Shown here one piece after another: positions 56,301 to 63,772 of a stretch of 64,000 nucleotides of DNA; the first letter of the stretch is position 1, and each line of letters starts with the position of its first letter. Source of the DNA: Levilactobacillus enshiensis (GTDB lineage: Bacteria > Bacillota > Bacilli > Lactobacillales > Lactobacillaceae); assembly GCF_007115095.1 (NCBI RefSeq), contig NZ_SULH01000008.1, positions 62,001 through 126,000 on the forward strand. The letters run 5' to 3'. The notes beneath the pieces were generated by a model. It did not search any database, was not told where the DNA came from, and was given only the letters and a program-made list of their open reading frames with translations. The position numbers were made by a program, and so were the translations under genes.

Positions 56301-59113
56301 GGCCGAAAATCCAACTTCTTAGACCAAGTAACTGTTGCATCAGCCATATCTTTAATATGAGCTAACACATCATTGATAATTCCGAGAATTACATGGAAAA
56401 TAGATTGTCCCGTTTTGCCAGACTTCCATGCCTTGTCTAATCCGCCCGCGAGATTGCCAATCACCTTTCCGACGTCTTTTAAGATGTTCAAAATATTATT
56501 GAAAATCTTAGTGCCTAAATTAGCTTGATTCCAAGCTTTACGGAAAGATACCACCATGTCGTCAGCAAACTTAATAATCTTATCAAATGCATTCAACCAA
56601 GCGCTGAACAGTTTAGTTCCCGTATTCCCTTCAGTCCACGCTTTACGGAAAGAATTAGCTAAACTAGCAATTAATTTATTTAGGTCTGTAAATAGCTTCA
56701 ACAAATGGGCAGCGATTCGTTCGCCAGTTCCATCGTTCCAAGCTTTTCTGAACGATTTACCAACTTCATTTAACACTTTGAGTACAGCATCTAATGCATT
56801 GAAGATTGACCGAATATACTTGGTCCCAGCACCATGATCTTCCCAAGCCTCAGCAAACGTCTTGGCAATATCACCGATGATTTTCAAGACTGTCTGCAAA
56901 AGCTTTAGAACATCTTTGATAGCACGGACACCAATACTGCTATCCCAGACAGTCATGAAGGAATGCCCAATATCGCCAATTAATCGTTCTACTTCTTTGA
57001 GAGCATACTTAAAGGCATCGATAACGCCTTTCCCTTCACTAGACCAGGCTTCTTTAATTGGTTTAAAGAGGTCTGCTAACACCTTTTTAAACTTTTCAGC
57101 CGCCGCCATCGCACCACCAAACGCCTGTGTTGGACCAGCTAAAGCGTTGTCCACTCCGTCTGGAACATAACCTAAATCAGACGCATTCTTGGTAGCCTCT
57201 GGCGTATACGTCTTAGTCTCCTCTGGTGTAAACGATGCATCCTTAGTTGGAGTAGCCGTATACTTCTTAAGAGTATGTTGCTTGGCAGTTTTTGGTGTGT
57301 AATCAGGAATATCTTTACTGAGGTCTAATGTGTTAATCTCATCGAATCCCATCAGAGAATTCTTGTAATCTTGGTATTTCTTCTTCAGTTCAGCAATTCG
57401 TTTCTTCTGAGCGTCATTCTGTTTCTTAACCGCTTCGGCTACAGCTTTATTGGAAGCTTTGATTTTCTCATTGGCGGCCTCAATAGAAGCCTTACGTTTC
57501 TCATTAGCCGACCGAATTTGAGAATTCTGATCTTGAATTTCTTTGCGTCGTGCTGCATTCCGCTTCTGAATCGCTTGGTTTTCCTTCTGAACAGCTTGCT
57601 GCATCGACCGGTTGTGCGCGGTAATCGCTGCGTTCTGCTTCTGAATAGCTTTTGTTGCCTGACTAGTTGCATTCGAAGCATCACCCATTGCTTTAGTTTG
57701 CTTATAAAGGCCTGCAGCACCACTCCGAGCGGCACTATTACTCATTCCGAATAGAGCCGCACTAAATTGAGCCAGCCAACCAGTTGCCTTAGCAAGGGTA
57801 CTCATGAAGCTATCCAGCCACGGAATAATCGTTTCGTACAACGGATAAAAGGCCGTCATCAGGTTAGCTTTAACTTGATTCAAACTATTACTAAATTGAC
57901 GGTCACTCTTAGCCGCGTTCAACAACCCTTGACTAAACTTCTGAATGGCTTCAAATCCAATTCCCCACACAATAAATTGTGCCGGCAATGACCGTAGTCC
58001 TTGCTTCAATTCAGAAAGTGAAGACTGAGCCTTCCGTGAACCACGACTCAACTTATTCATTGAGCTAGAACCGCGGCTGCCCACCTCACCTAATCTCGTG
58101 ATTAAGCTACGGGAGTCGCCATTCAATTGTCGGAAGGAACGAGACAGACGTGACAGACCAGTAATTCTACCCAATGCACTCATCATGCTACGAATACGAC
58201 TCGCCGTGCCACTGAGTTTGCTACTCAATTCAGTGAACGATTCTCGTAGTGTCCGCGTTCGCTTGGTTCCTTCACCCAATTCAGTATCTAAGCCGCCCAT
58301 TGCATGTTTTAACTCACCAGAACGGTCTTCCAATCGACCATATTGGTTGTTCAGAGCATCGCTAGTATCAATCAACTTTTGCATTGCAGAACGTTCTTTT
58401 TGAATTCGTTCCCCAATGGCGCGTGATTGATCTGTTTCAATGGAAGGTTCTGCATTAAACCCTTTGGCAGGGTCATACTTCATAGCATCTTGTTTGGCAA
58501 TCTCTAATCCCTTAATCTTACGGCGCAGAGATTCAATCTTACCTTCATTTTCGTCCATGCCATGAGCAATCCGTGTGAGTTCAGTTGGAATTCCAGCCAG
58601 TTCAGCTTTGAGTTCCTGTGCCAGAGCTTTCGCTTGGTTTTGATAGCGTGTCATTCGGGCTTCAGCACTAGCCGCCTGCTCATTGATTCGTGAGGCTTGC
58701 TTGCCATCACCAACATCGAGAGCATCACGTCGTAACCCTTTGAGGTTCATCATGCGTTCCTCAGCAGCACGAGCAGATTCCATTTTAGAATTAATGTCGC
58801 TGACCATCGCACTAACATCCTTCATCGTACTGGTCTTCATGCGGCTTACATTCGTTGACAGTGCTTTTACACCCTTACTAGAACCGCCACTCAAAATGTC
58901 GTCGAACTTGTCCATGAATGCTTTAGTCCGATCATTCATTTGCTGAATCTGGTCTAAGACTTTTTCTTGTCCCTTTGAAACGTCCATATCTTTCTCAGAA
59001 CTACCGTTAATCTTGCTGAAGAAGCCTGAAAACTTTCGTTGCATGGCGTCCAGCTTAGGCTGAATCTTCTCAGTATTGACATCGAAGATAACCTGCAAAG
59101 TTTCTAAATCCAT
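53399..59113 (-). CDS. Phage tail tape measure protein
   Basis: The 1904-aa protein sets tail length and enters the host membrane. The first 600 residues are helical and coiled coil, followed by a hydrophobic region (VNPYVLLAAAIAAVVVVFVE) and a C-terminal part with GGLAMVNDEVSGNYRESYQL. Two tandem repeat families are visible: SFRKAW units of about 35 residues (56400-56960) and 44-residue units around KASSNIHSWLS (54680-55150). It is the largest gene in the window and intact. The ATG is preceded by GGAGGTGAG. Confidence 0.95.
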   Translation of the reverse strand: MDLETLQVIFDVNTEKIQPKLDAMQRKFSGFFSKINGSSEKDMDVSKGQEKVLDQIQQMNDRTKAFMDKFDDILSGGSSKGVKALSTNVSRMKTSTMKDVSAMVSDINSKMESARAAEERMMNLKGLRRDALDVGDGKQASRINEQAASAEARMTRYQNQAKALAQELKAELAGIPTELTRIAHGMDENEGKIESLRRKIKGLEIAKQDAMKYDPAKGFNAEPSIETDQSRAIGERIQKERSAMQKLIDTSDALNNQYGRLEDRSGELKHAMGGLDTELGEGTKRTRTLRESFTELSSKLSGTASRIRSMMSALGRITGLSRLSRSFRQLNGDSRSLITRLGEVGSRGSSSMNKLSRGSRKAQSSLSELKQGLRSLPAQFIVWGIGFEAIQKFSQGLLNAAKSDRQFSNSLNQVKANLMTAFYPLYETIIPWLDSFMSTLAKATGWLAQFSAALFGMSNSAARSGAAGLYKQTKAMGDASNATSQATKAIQKQNAAITAHNRSMQQAVQKENQAIQKRNAARRKEIQDQNSQIRSANEKRKASIEAANEKIKASNKAVAEAVKKQNDAQKKRIAELKKKYQDYKNSLMGFDEINTLDLSKDIPDYTPKTAKQHTLKKYTATPTKDASFTPEETKTYTPEATKNASDLGYVPDGVDNALAGPTQAFGGAMAAAEKFKKVLADLFKPIKEAWSSEGKGVIDAFKYALKEVERLIGDIGHSFMTVWDSSIGVRAIKDVLKLLQTVLKIIGDIAKTFAEAWEDHGAGTKYIRSIFNALDAVLKVLNEVGKSFRKAWNDGTGERIAAHLLKLFTDLNKLIASLANSFRKAWTEGNTGTKLFSAWLNAFDKIIKFADDMVVSFRKAWNQANLGTKIFNNILNILKDVGKVIGNLAGGLDKAWKSGKTGQSIFHVILGIINDVLAHIKDMADATVTWSKKLDFRPLLNSIKGLFNSIRGLNKTVWDALDWGYKNVLLPLANFTITKALPAFFDLLSAAIKVVNSVLKALAPLGKALFDTFLKPIASFTGGSGIGAIEGISKALNGLAIWINKHQKAVQAFAKVLLGLFAFKVGTSSFEKGTSLVGKLVDKATMLSKNKHLLSEFFGKLTGISDLKKGFQSIKNIGKVVKVLAVDNWKNFVKDTQKLGAITWSKLSTGAGYAKKLALLSWSGVKTGAKYAGALAKISWSKLKAGGAVIVDVVKGIKNWSVWGKLAAGAQAALNAVMAVNPYVLLAAAIAAVVVVFVELYKHNKKFRKFVNNIYKAVTKWLGDALTWIKKNWGKIASFILNPVGSIATWFLKDTKTGKNIVKWGKARLKDTIDWAKDIGQGIHDKVQTGKKKLTKASTDIHDWLSGKAKKAFDAVKSKAKTLGADVHDKVGAGQKKLQKASSNIHSWLSTKAKDAFKTVSDKAKGLGKSIGDKVTAGKSKMSKASSNIHSWLSGKAKDAFKTVSDKAKGIGGYIHDKVSAGKGKMQKASSTIYTAVHDKAIKAFGALEKRAGKLTGNIASGLRKGIDGIVSAGRAIANAIVGTIGKAVNGVIDGLKWILSHVGAGTGGLSHWNVPRFAQGGYHHGGLAMVNDEVSGNYRESYQLPNGKQGIFPAVRNLMVNLPAGTKIKSARDTVSSIPHYKSGIGKFNFKIPKLNMPKFDFDLSGLNNFGSGIFDTVSDVVESVAGIIGSVWDDVKNPLRVIQTVASRYIGFGNLTGAGLGVAKGGVDMTEKGAVDTIKKALEDFANKVTAKKKKKAAPSSSSSLFGDFDFSSLNHLFDGFRNGGLVDKEGLYNLAEGGSPEIVLPLGQPQRAIQLIQQAISYMHLNPTGKVTMPTALSAPSMNLPATSGMNSVQGDGISGMQQAVVNAVMMAMDNKPSSMQNKNGEPIEITVKIGDETLGTHAIRGINQVNQRNGKNMLNL
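54680..55150. repeat. 132-bp tandem repeats in the tape measure gene
   Basis: The sequence CTATGAATA recurs at 54822 and 54954 and as TCATGAATA at 55086, exactly 132 bases apart, equal to 44 codons. Each unit encodes the pattern K-A-S-S-N-I-H-x-W-L-S. Confidence 0.8.
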
Positions 59114-59116
59114 CGA

Positions 59117-59583
59117 TTACTCACCTCCTTCTTTGGCATTTCGCGTATTCCGAATACGCTCAGCCTGTTTCATGAATTCCAGTTGGTCTTTCTTCCACTC
59201 TGGCAATTCTTCTTGTGGTTCAGCTGACTGTTGTTCATCAGTGAAGCCATACATCTTTTCAACGCTTGGCATCTTGTTCGGTTCATTCATCGCAAAAGCA
59301 ATCAGCTCAGACAGTTTATGATCCATCACTGCCCGTTCCTTTAATGCGTCCAGATGCCGTTGCCGGTTGGCTTCCGATTGAACGATAATCTCACGAATAG
59401 TTAAGTCCCAATATTCATCAGCTCCAATTCCAGCTCGTACCGCTGGTTGGTACATATCTGTTAACATTTCTGAGACCGTATCGTAGGATTTTACAGGCTC
59501 GTCTCGTCGTCCGTTTCTGCTGGTTTCGTGTCCAACGTTACTTCTTTCGCCGTAACCTTCTTGGTCGGCTTGTTCTTGCTGCC
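59117..59583 (-). CDS. Tail assembly chaperone, GT-type extension (expressed by -1 frameshift)
   Basis: The segment ends in WKKDQLEFMKQAERIRNTRN and contains GADEYWDLTIREIIVQSEAN. An ATG at 59467 exists without a good ribosome site, but the frame is open upstream as far as the T7 run at 59584-59590 in the chaperone G gene. So it is most likely made as the C-terminal part of a G-GT fusion by a -1 shift, as in lambda and many siphophages. It binds the tape measure protein, whose gene starts four bases after its stop. Confidence 0.78.
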
Positions 59584-59901
59584 AAAAAAACCTGATTCAT
59601 CAAATAGGGAAGACAGTTCGATAAAGAGGTCCATCGGTGAGTTGCCTTGATTCAAGTAATCTTGGAAGGCTTCCACCATATCCTTGTCAGTAATACCATG
59701 GTTCTGGTTAGCCCCTTGCAACACAATCAGAATTTCATTCGAAGGTGGTAACTTCATTCCGCCATCGGCATTCATAAACAGTGACATGACAGACTTGCCT
59801 AACCGCTTTTCAATATTTAAAACTGCCCGACCATTCAGCTTAAGATTTAAAGCCAAATTGCCCAGTTGAAACTTCTTACCCATACTCGTTACCTTTGCCA
59901 T
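59491..59901 (-). CDS. Tail assembly chaperone, G-type
   Basis: The 136-aa product starts MAKVTSMGKKFQLGNLALNL and has helices typical of tail chaperones (DMVEAFQDYLNQGNSPMDLF), ending in a Lys/Thr-rich tail. Near its end the codons GGT TTT TTT GGC form the slippery heptamer T TTT TTT; a -1 shift there goes on into the 59117 frame. Only a fraction of ribosomes would shift, giving two products needed in a set ratio for tail assembly. Confidence 0.82.
   Translation of the reverse strand: MAKVTSMGKKFQLGNLALNLKLNGRAVLNIEKRLGKSVMSLFMNADGGMKLPPSNEILIVLQGANQNHGITDKDMVEAFQDYLNQGNSPMDLFIELSSLFDESGFFGSKNKPTKKVTAKEVTLDTKPAETDDETSL
59584..59590 (-). promoter_or_regulatory. T TTT TTT slippery heptamer for -1 frameshift
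   Basis: In the G frame the codons read GGT TTT TTT GGC. After a -1 step the frame W-Q-Q-E-Q-A-D-Q-E-G-Y-G-E-R stays open through to the end at 59117. Confidence 0.75.
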
Positions 59902-59976
59902 AATTAAATTCCTCCATATTAAAGGGCCGCCCCGTTAAGTACTGTGAATTTCATAGGCGACCCATTTTCTATTCTT

Positions 59977-60237
59977 CTAAGCTGCTTCAGTGACTGTGAT
60001 ATCAGCCGTTGCTGTTTTATCACCAACAGTTGCTGTGATTGTAGCGTCACCAGCTTTAATTGCTGTCACAGTCCCGTCAGCAGTTACTGTGGCAATCGTA
60101 TCGTCACTAGACGTGAAATTAACCGACTTATTTGTCGCGTCAACTGGCAGCACCGTGGCTACCAATGCAGCGGTCTTGCCAATCTCAATTGAAATCTTAG
60201 ATTGATCAAGGGTTACGCCGGTCACCGCAACTTCACT
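59977..60237 (-). CDS. Ig-like (Big_2) domain, tail tube extension by +1 frameshift
   Basis: The frame encodes one bacterial Ig-like group 2 domain: VAVTGVTLDQSKISIEIGKT, then LVATVLPVDATNKSV, DDTIATVTADGTVTAIKAGD and ATITATVGDK. It has no ribosome site of its own and is in the +1 frame relative to the tail tube gene, overlapping its end. Fusion by programmed frameshift would add it to some tube subunits, as reported for tail extensions in lactococcal phages. The exact slip site is unclear; CCCC near 60270 and GCC TAG T at the stop are candidates. An ordinary frameshift mutation is the alternative. Confidence 0.7.
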   Translation of the reverse strand, partial: SEVAVTGVTLDQSKISIEIGKTAALVATVLPVDATNKSVNFTSSDDTIATVTADGTVTAIKAGDATITATVGDKTATADITVTEAA

Positions 60238-60724
60238 AGGCGTTACTCGCCGCCGCACCAGTGGTTGGGGAATCGCTCCAGTTTGGCCCATCAGAGATAG
60301 TAACCGTTAAGGTGTAAGTCAGTGCCCCATTGACAGCAACTTCACCAAATTGAACCGTGAAGGAGCCTGTAAACGTGCTACTCATTCCATCTGGATAAGT
60401 GACCCGCCAATTGTATTGCTTCCGGTCACCAGCTTTGGCATGCACTGCATTCCAAGACGGCCCTTTGTACTGCACAGAGAAGGCTGCGGTAGTCGCTGCT
60501 TCAATCCCTTCAATCTGCTTAGCACGAGTGTCAGACAGCGTTGTCACATCAACCTGTTGTGGTGCCCCACCTAAGGCTGGAATGGTCTTAACGTCAGCAA
60601 CCGCCTTAAAATCAGTTGCACCCGGTTCGGCATATTCCAACTTGGTCCCAGTGGCAACCAATCCTTGAGCTGAATCAACAGTAGTTGTTGTGTCAGCGAA
60701 TCGTTGTAAATTTAATGTTTCCAT
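60236..60724 (-). CDS. Major tail tube protein
   Basis: The 162-aa product from the ATG at 60724 (AAGGAGG upstream) begins METLNLQRFADTTTTVDSAQ and has the tube-fold pattern VKTIPALGGAPQQVDVTTLS, AFSVQYKGPSWNAVHAKAGD and YNWRVTYPDGMSSTFTGSF. It builds the tail tube around the tape measure. A +1 frame overlapping its end encodes an Ig-like domain. A related domain is at the N-terminus of the fibre protein at 47416-49830. Confidence 0.9.
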   Translation of the reverse strand: METLNLQRFADTTTTVDSAQGLVATGTKLEYAEPGATDFKAVADVKTIPALGGAPQQVDVTTLSDTRAKQIEGIEAATTAAFSVQYKGPSWNAVHAKAGDRKQYNWRVTYPDGMSSTFTGSFTVQFGEVAVNGALTYTLTVTISDGPNWSDSPTTGAAASNA

Positions 60725-60737
60725 GTACTTTTCCTCC

Positions 60738-61112
60738 TTATCGTGCCTGATAGACACGCTTAAATTGATTATCAACAATACCAGTTAACGTAATGATTGA
60801 GCGATTAAACCCAGCCTGATTAGCCTGCTGAACACTCCCAGCAAACCCAATCTGCGAAAACTTATCCGTAATCTCATCTGTGATTGCCGTCAAACTACCT
60901 TGCTGCTTAAAGACATCAATAGTCACCGTCCAAGACGTATCCGTTTCGACATTATTGGCGTCACGATTGAAGGGTGACCGTTTTGTTTGGTAAATAGCTG
61001 CCGGAAAAATCGTAATTTTATCAGGATACGCAGAATGGACTGCCTTTACCTCACTGATTTCTTGCAAAATTCGTGCGACATCTCGATTGACGTTATAAAT
61101 CGCCAAGCTCAT
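60738..61112 (-). CDS. Tail completion/terminator protein
   Basis: The 124-aa product (MSLAIYNVNRDVARILQEIS, TAITDEITDKFSQIGF) resembles small siphophage tail completion proteins that finish the head-proximal end of the tail. It overlaps the HK97 gp10-like gene by 20 bases and precedes the tail tube gene. Identification is by position and general pattern. Confidence 0.75.
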   Translation of the reverse strand: MSLAIYNVNRDVARILQEISEVKAVHSAYPDKITIFPAAIYQTKRSPFNRDANNVETDTSWTVTIDVFKQQGSLTAITDEITDKFSQIGFAGSVQQANQAGFNRSIITLTGIVDNQFKRVYQAR

Positions 61113-61644
61113 TCAGTCCCTTCTTAACGTGTGCTTTAAGAACATCGATACCATCTTCACCAGCCTTTTCGATAGCTGGTCCCATGAATTGCCGTGCCGG
61201 TTGCCCGTTTGTCCGGTAGAATTTCTTCCCACCAATCATAATCAGCGGCATGCCATAAACCGCGTTCAAATCGGTGTCTACTTTGTCGGCCGGAATGAAC
61301 CACGCGTGCTGTGTGTAGACGGGATTAACGCCCTCAGGAAGCTTCTTAGGCGATGCTTCACCAACTAGTCCAGTTCCTAATTCACGATAGACGGCGACTG
61401 GATCATCAGACCACAAGCGACCAACCACGTGCCCGTCGGTATCCTCCATAACTTCATATTTCAATGAACTCGCAAGCTCGCCAGAACTATGCTTCATGGA
61501 CGACTGCAACTCGCGAACGGCTGCCTCATCTGCCATTTGAACGATGTCAAAGTTGGCATCCCATAGAGCGTCATGTAACTTATCCGGCATGACTTCCAGC
61601 TTATGCATCAAGCTGTCAGCCCCTTTAATCACAACATCACTCAT
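61093..61644 (-). CDS. HK97 gp10-like head-tail protein
   Basis: The 183-aa product has the gp10-like pattern: ADSLMHKLEVMPDKLHDAL at the start, AVRELQSSMKHSSGELASS, and a C-terminal PARQFMGPAIEKAGEDGIDV stretch. It is longer than many relatives by an insert around residues 100-130 (GVNPVYTQHAWFIPADKV). It likely helps join head and tail. Confidence 0.82.
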   Translation of the reverse strand: MSDVVIKGADSLMHKLEVMPDKLHDALWDANFDIVQMADEAAVRELQSSMKHSSGELASSLKYEVMEDTDGHVVGRLWSDDPVAVYRELGTGLVGEASPKKLPEGVNPVYTQHAWFIPADKVDTDLNAVYGMPLIMIGGKKFYRTNGQPARQFMGPAIEKAGEDGIDVLKAHVKKGLNELGDL

Positions 61645-61978
61645 GGTTCACCTTCTTAGCGAGAATGATGAGATGGTCTGAATACGTCGTAATCGCGGTG
61701 ATTTTATAATCCGGCTCTTTATCTGCTGACACGTTTAAACAGAGGCCCGCGCTCTCGTCACGGCCCTCTTGAATTTCGTTGCCTTGATACATGATCGATT
61801 TCATATACGTCAGCTCTTCGCCATAAATCGCCGCATTAACAGATCCACCGGCTGGCTGAACGTTAACCTGAATGGAGATGGCTGGCCCCCAATCATGGGT
61901 CACATTAGCTTCATCATCTTCAACTTCAATACGGCGTTTTAAATAGACCGTCTTCAGGGAACGTCGCGCTAGTCTCAT
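61637..61978 (-). CDS. Head-tail joining (head closure) protein
   Basis: The 113-aa, mostly beta product (MRLARRSLKTVYLKRRIEVE, SIQVNVQPAGGSVNAAIYGE) matches the form of head closure proteins that plug the portal side after packaging. It overlaps its neighbours by four to eight bases, as in a tight structural operon. Confidence 0.75.
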   Translation of the reverse strand: MRLARRSLKTVYLKRRIEVEDDEANVTHDWGPAISIQVNVQPAGGSVNAAIYGEELTYMKSIMYQGNEIQEGRDESAGLCLNVSADKEPDYKITAITTYSDHLIILAKKVNHE

Positions 61979-62295
61979 GACATCCCCCTTAGAGTCGCTA
62001 ATCGGTAACGACGCAAGGGCTTCTGAATCTCCTCAGGGATATCAGTCACAAAGTATCGACTAATATTACCTTCGACACGTTCCGTCTCACCCTCAGTATC
62101 CAGTCGGTTATAAGCAACCACCGTCAGTTGCTTAGCATAAACGGCCATCCGACCAACTAATTCATCGCGATGGGTAAAGTCTAAAACATTTGCCACCGCA
62201 TCATCATATAGCTCATCAACCAGCTGAGACTCCGTCGTATTAGGCGTCACACCTAGCCGCCGAAGGAGTCCTTCGGGTGTCGTGTTATCCGCCAT
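61975..62295 (-). CDS. Head-tail connector protein, gp6/QLRG-like
   Basis: The 106-aa helical product has VDELYDDAVANVLDFTHRDE and VYAKQLTVVAYNRLDTEGET, typical for phage DNA packaging/connector proteins beneath the portal. It is directly downstream of the capsid gene. Complete. Confidence 0.82.
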   Translation of the reverse strand: MADNTTPEGLLRRLGVTPNTTESQLVDELYDDAVANVLDFTHRDELVGRMAVYAKQLTVVAYNRLDTEGETERVEGNISRYFVTDIPEEIQKPLRRYRLATLRGMS

Positions 62296-62305
62296 ATAAT
62301 CACTC

Positions 62306-63367
62306 CTAAGCTAACTTGATTGGCTTTGCTTGGAAGACTTCGGTAGCTCCTGGGAACGAAGGTAAGGCAACCGCAGTAGCCTTTTCCCAAGTACCAACAG
62401 GGTCTTTCGTTTCGTTGTAGATAGTTACGAAAACATTGCCAATGGATTGCTTTTGCACAGTGGAATCACTAGCTAATCCAATTTCTTCTGGTGTTGGGCC
62501 AAACAGCTTTTCACCAGGATTATCATCGGGCATCATGACAAATGCATCTTCAGGTAAGTAACGATGTGCCGTGTAAGTGCCATCAGCATTCTGTTCACGG
62601 TACTTGTTATCGTAAGTCCGAATAACTGGTAAGCCCTGTGCTTGCATGAAGGCGTCGAAGTCAGCTTGTCCCAGAGTGCGGGTAGAAGTCCCGTATACAT
62701 CCTTTAAAACATTGGCATTCTGAGTTAATAGACGGTAAATTTTCTTAGAAGTCAGCACCCGGGTAGCTTCAACATCCATCTTGTCGGCCCAGCCAATAAT
62801 GTCCTTGATTGGGTCCGCAGAGTCAGTATCCCAAGTTGTGCCACCCTTGCCGGTCAAGTCGGCTTGATGTTCTGTTGGCACTTGGTAATCAAAAGTTGCC
62901 TGTTGCTTAGTGTCTGGATCAACCACGGTAACTTTTCCTGTTGCCAGTGCGTCCATTGACATCTTTTCAACTTGAGTTAACACACCTTGAGTTAAAACAT
63001 CGATATCGTCATAAACGCGGTTCTTCAAGTAATCGGCTTCTGCGGCATCCCGTGGATTCATGAGTGCATATAAATCTTCTTCATCAATTTGCATCTTGCG
63101 CTTAATCAGAGCCAATTCGAGGGCTTTCTTGGAAGCCTCACGACTACCAATTTCAGCTTCACTGTTAAACGCACTGACGTGAGCGATAACAGGTGTCCGA
63201 TTACCTGCATACACTTGGTCCAGCTTTAAAGTCTGAACCCAACGTGGTGTAAATAAAGTGTCACCAACCATGGCTGGATATTGACGGTCTCGAACGTAAT
63301 CAAGTACAGATTTTTGTGGGAACAGTTCACTAATGGAAGCGAACCGTTGTAAATTTAATTCTGGCAT
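62306..63367 (-). CDS. Major capsid protein, E family
   Basis: The 353-aa product fits the lambda E-type capsid family: QYPAMVGDTLFTPRWVQTLK, DDIDVLTQGVLTQVEKMSMD, and a C-terminal VQKQSIGNVFVTIYNETKDP with PVGTWEKATAVALPSFP. It begins MPELNLQRFAS, the same LNLQRFA as in the tail tube protein. GGAGGAA lies before the ATG. A decoration protein gene is upstream. It is a different family from the capsid fragment in prophage 1. Confidence 0.9.
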   Translation of the reverse strand: MPELNLQRFASISELFPQKSVLDYVRDRQYPAMVGDTLFTPRWVQTLKLDQVYAGNRTPVIAHVSAFNSEAEIGSREASKKALELALIKRKMQIDEEDLYALMNPRDAAEADYLKNRVYDDIDVLTQGVLTQVEKMSMDALATGKVTVVDPDTKQQATFDYQVPTEHQADLTGKGGTTWDTDSADPIKDIIGWADKMDVEATRVLTSKKIYRLLTQNANVLKDVYGTSTRTLGQADFDAFMQAQGLPVIRTYDNKYREQNADGTYTAHRYLPEDAFVMMPDDNPGEKLFGPTPEEIGLASDSTVQKQSIGNVFVTIYNETKDPVGTWEKATAVALPSFPGATEVFQAKPIKLA

Positions 63368-63385
63368 TCTATTATTCCTCCTAAA

Positions 63386-63754
63386 TTAAGATGCTGATGA
63401 CGTACTGCCACTAGTAGGTGTTGCTAGTGAGTCGGCATCCTTAAAGTGAACAGCCGTCATTGCTGTCATAGCAGCGGCTGACGGAGCAACAGGCAAGCGT
63501 TGACCATACAGCCACCCTTCCACCAACATTCCTACCATTTGTGGGCCTTCGTTCACGTCTGCTTCATTCAGTAAGACACCCTTAGCCTTAGCGTCATTGG
63601 TTGGCAGAATAGTCCCTGCTGGAATTACCTTGTGGCCCAATTCATCGGTAACAACAGCTGTATTGGTATCATCGACCATCGTTGAGAAGCTCGTAAATTT
63701 TGAACTCGCCAAGAAATTAATCTCCTTGGCAGTTACTTTTTTTCCTACATACAT
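63386..63754 (-). CDS. Head decoration protein
   Basis: The 122-aa product has VVTDELGHKVIPAGTILPTN and GVLLNEADVNEGPQMVGMLV, patterns of capsid decoration proteins that bind the outside of E-type capsids. The Ser/Thr/Ala-rich end is probably flexible. GGAGGAA precedes the ATG. It lies between scaffold and capsid. Confidence 0.78.
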   Translation of the reverse strand: MYVGKKVTAKEINFLASSKFTSFSTMVDDTNTAVVTDELGHKVIPAGTILPTNDAKAKGVLLNEADVNEGPQMVGMLVEGWLYGQRLPVAPSAAAMTAMTAVHFKDADSLATPTSGSTSSAS

Positions 63755-63772
63755 TAATTATTCCTCCTTTGT

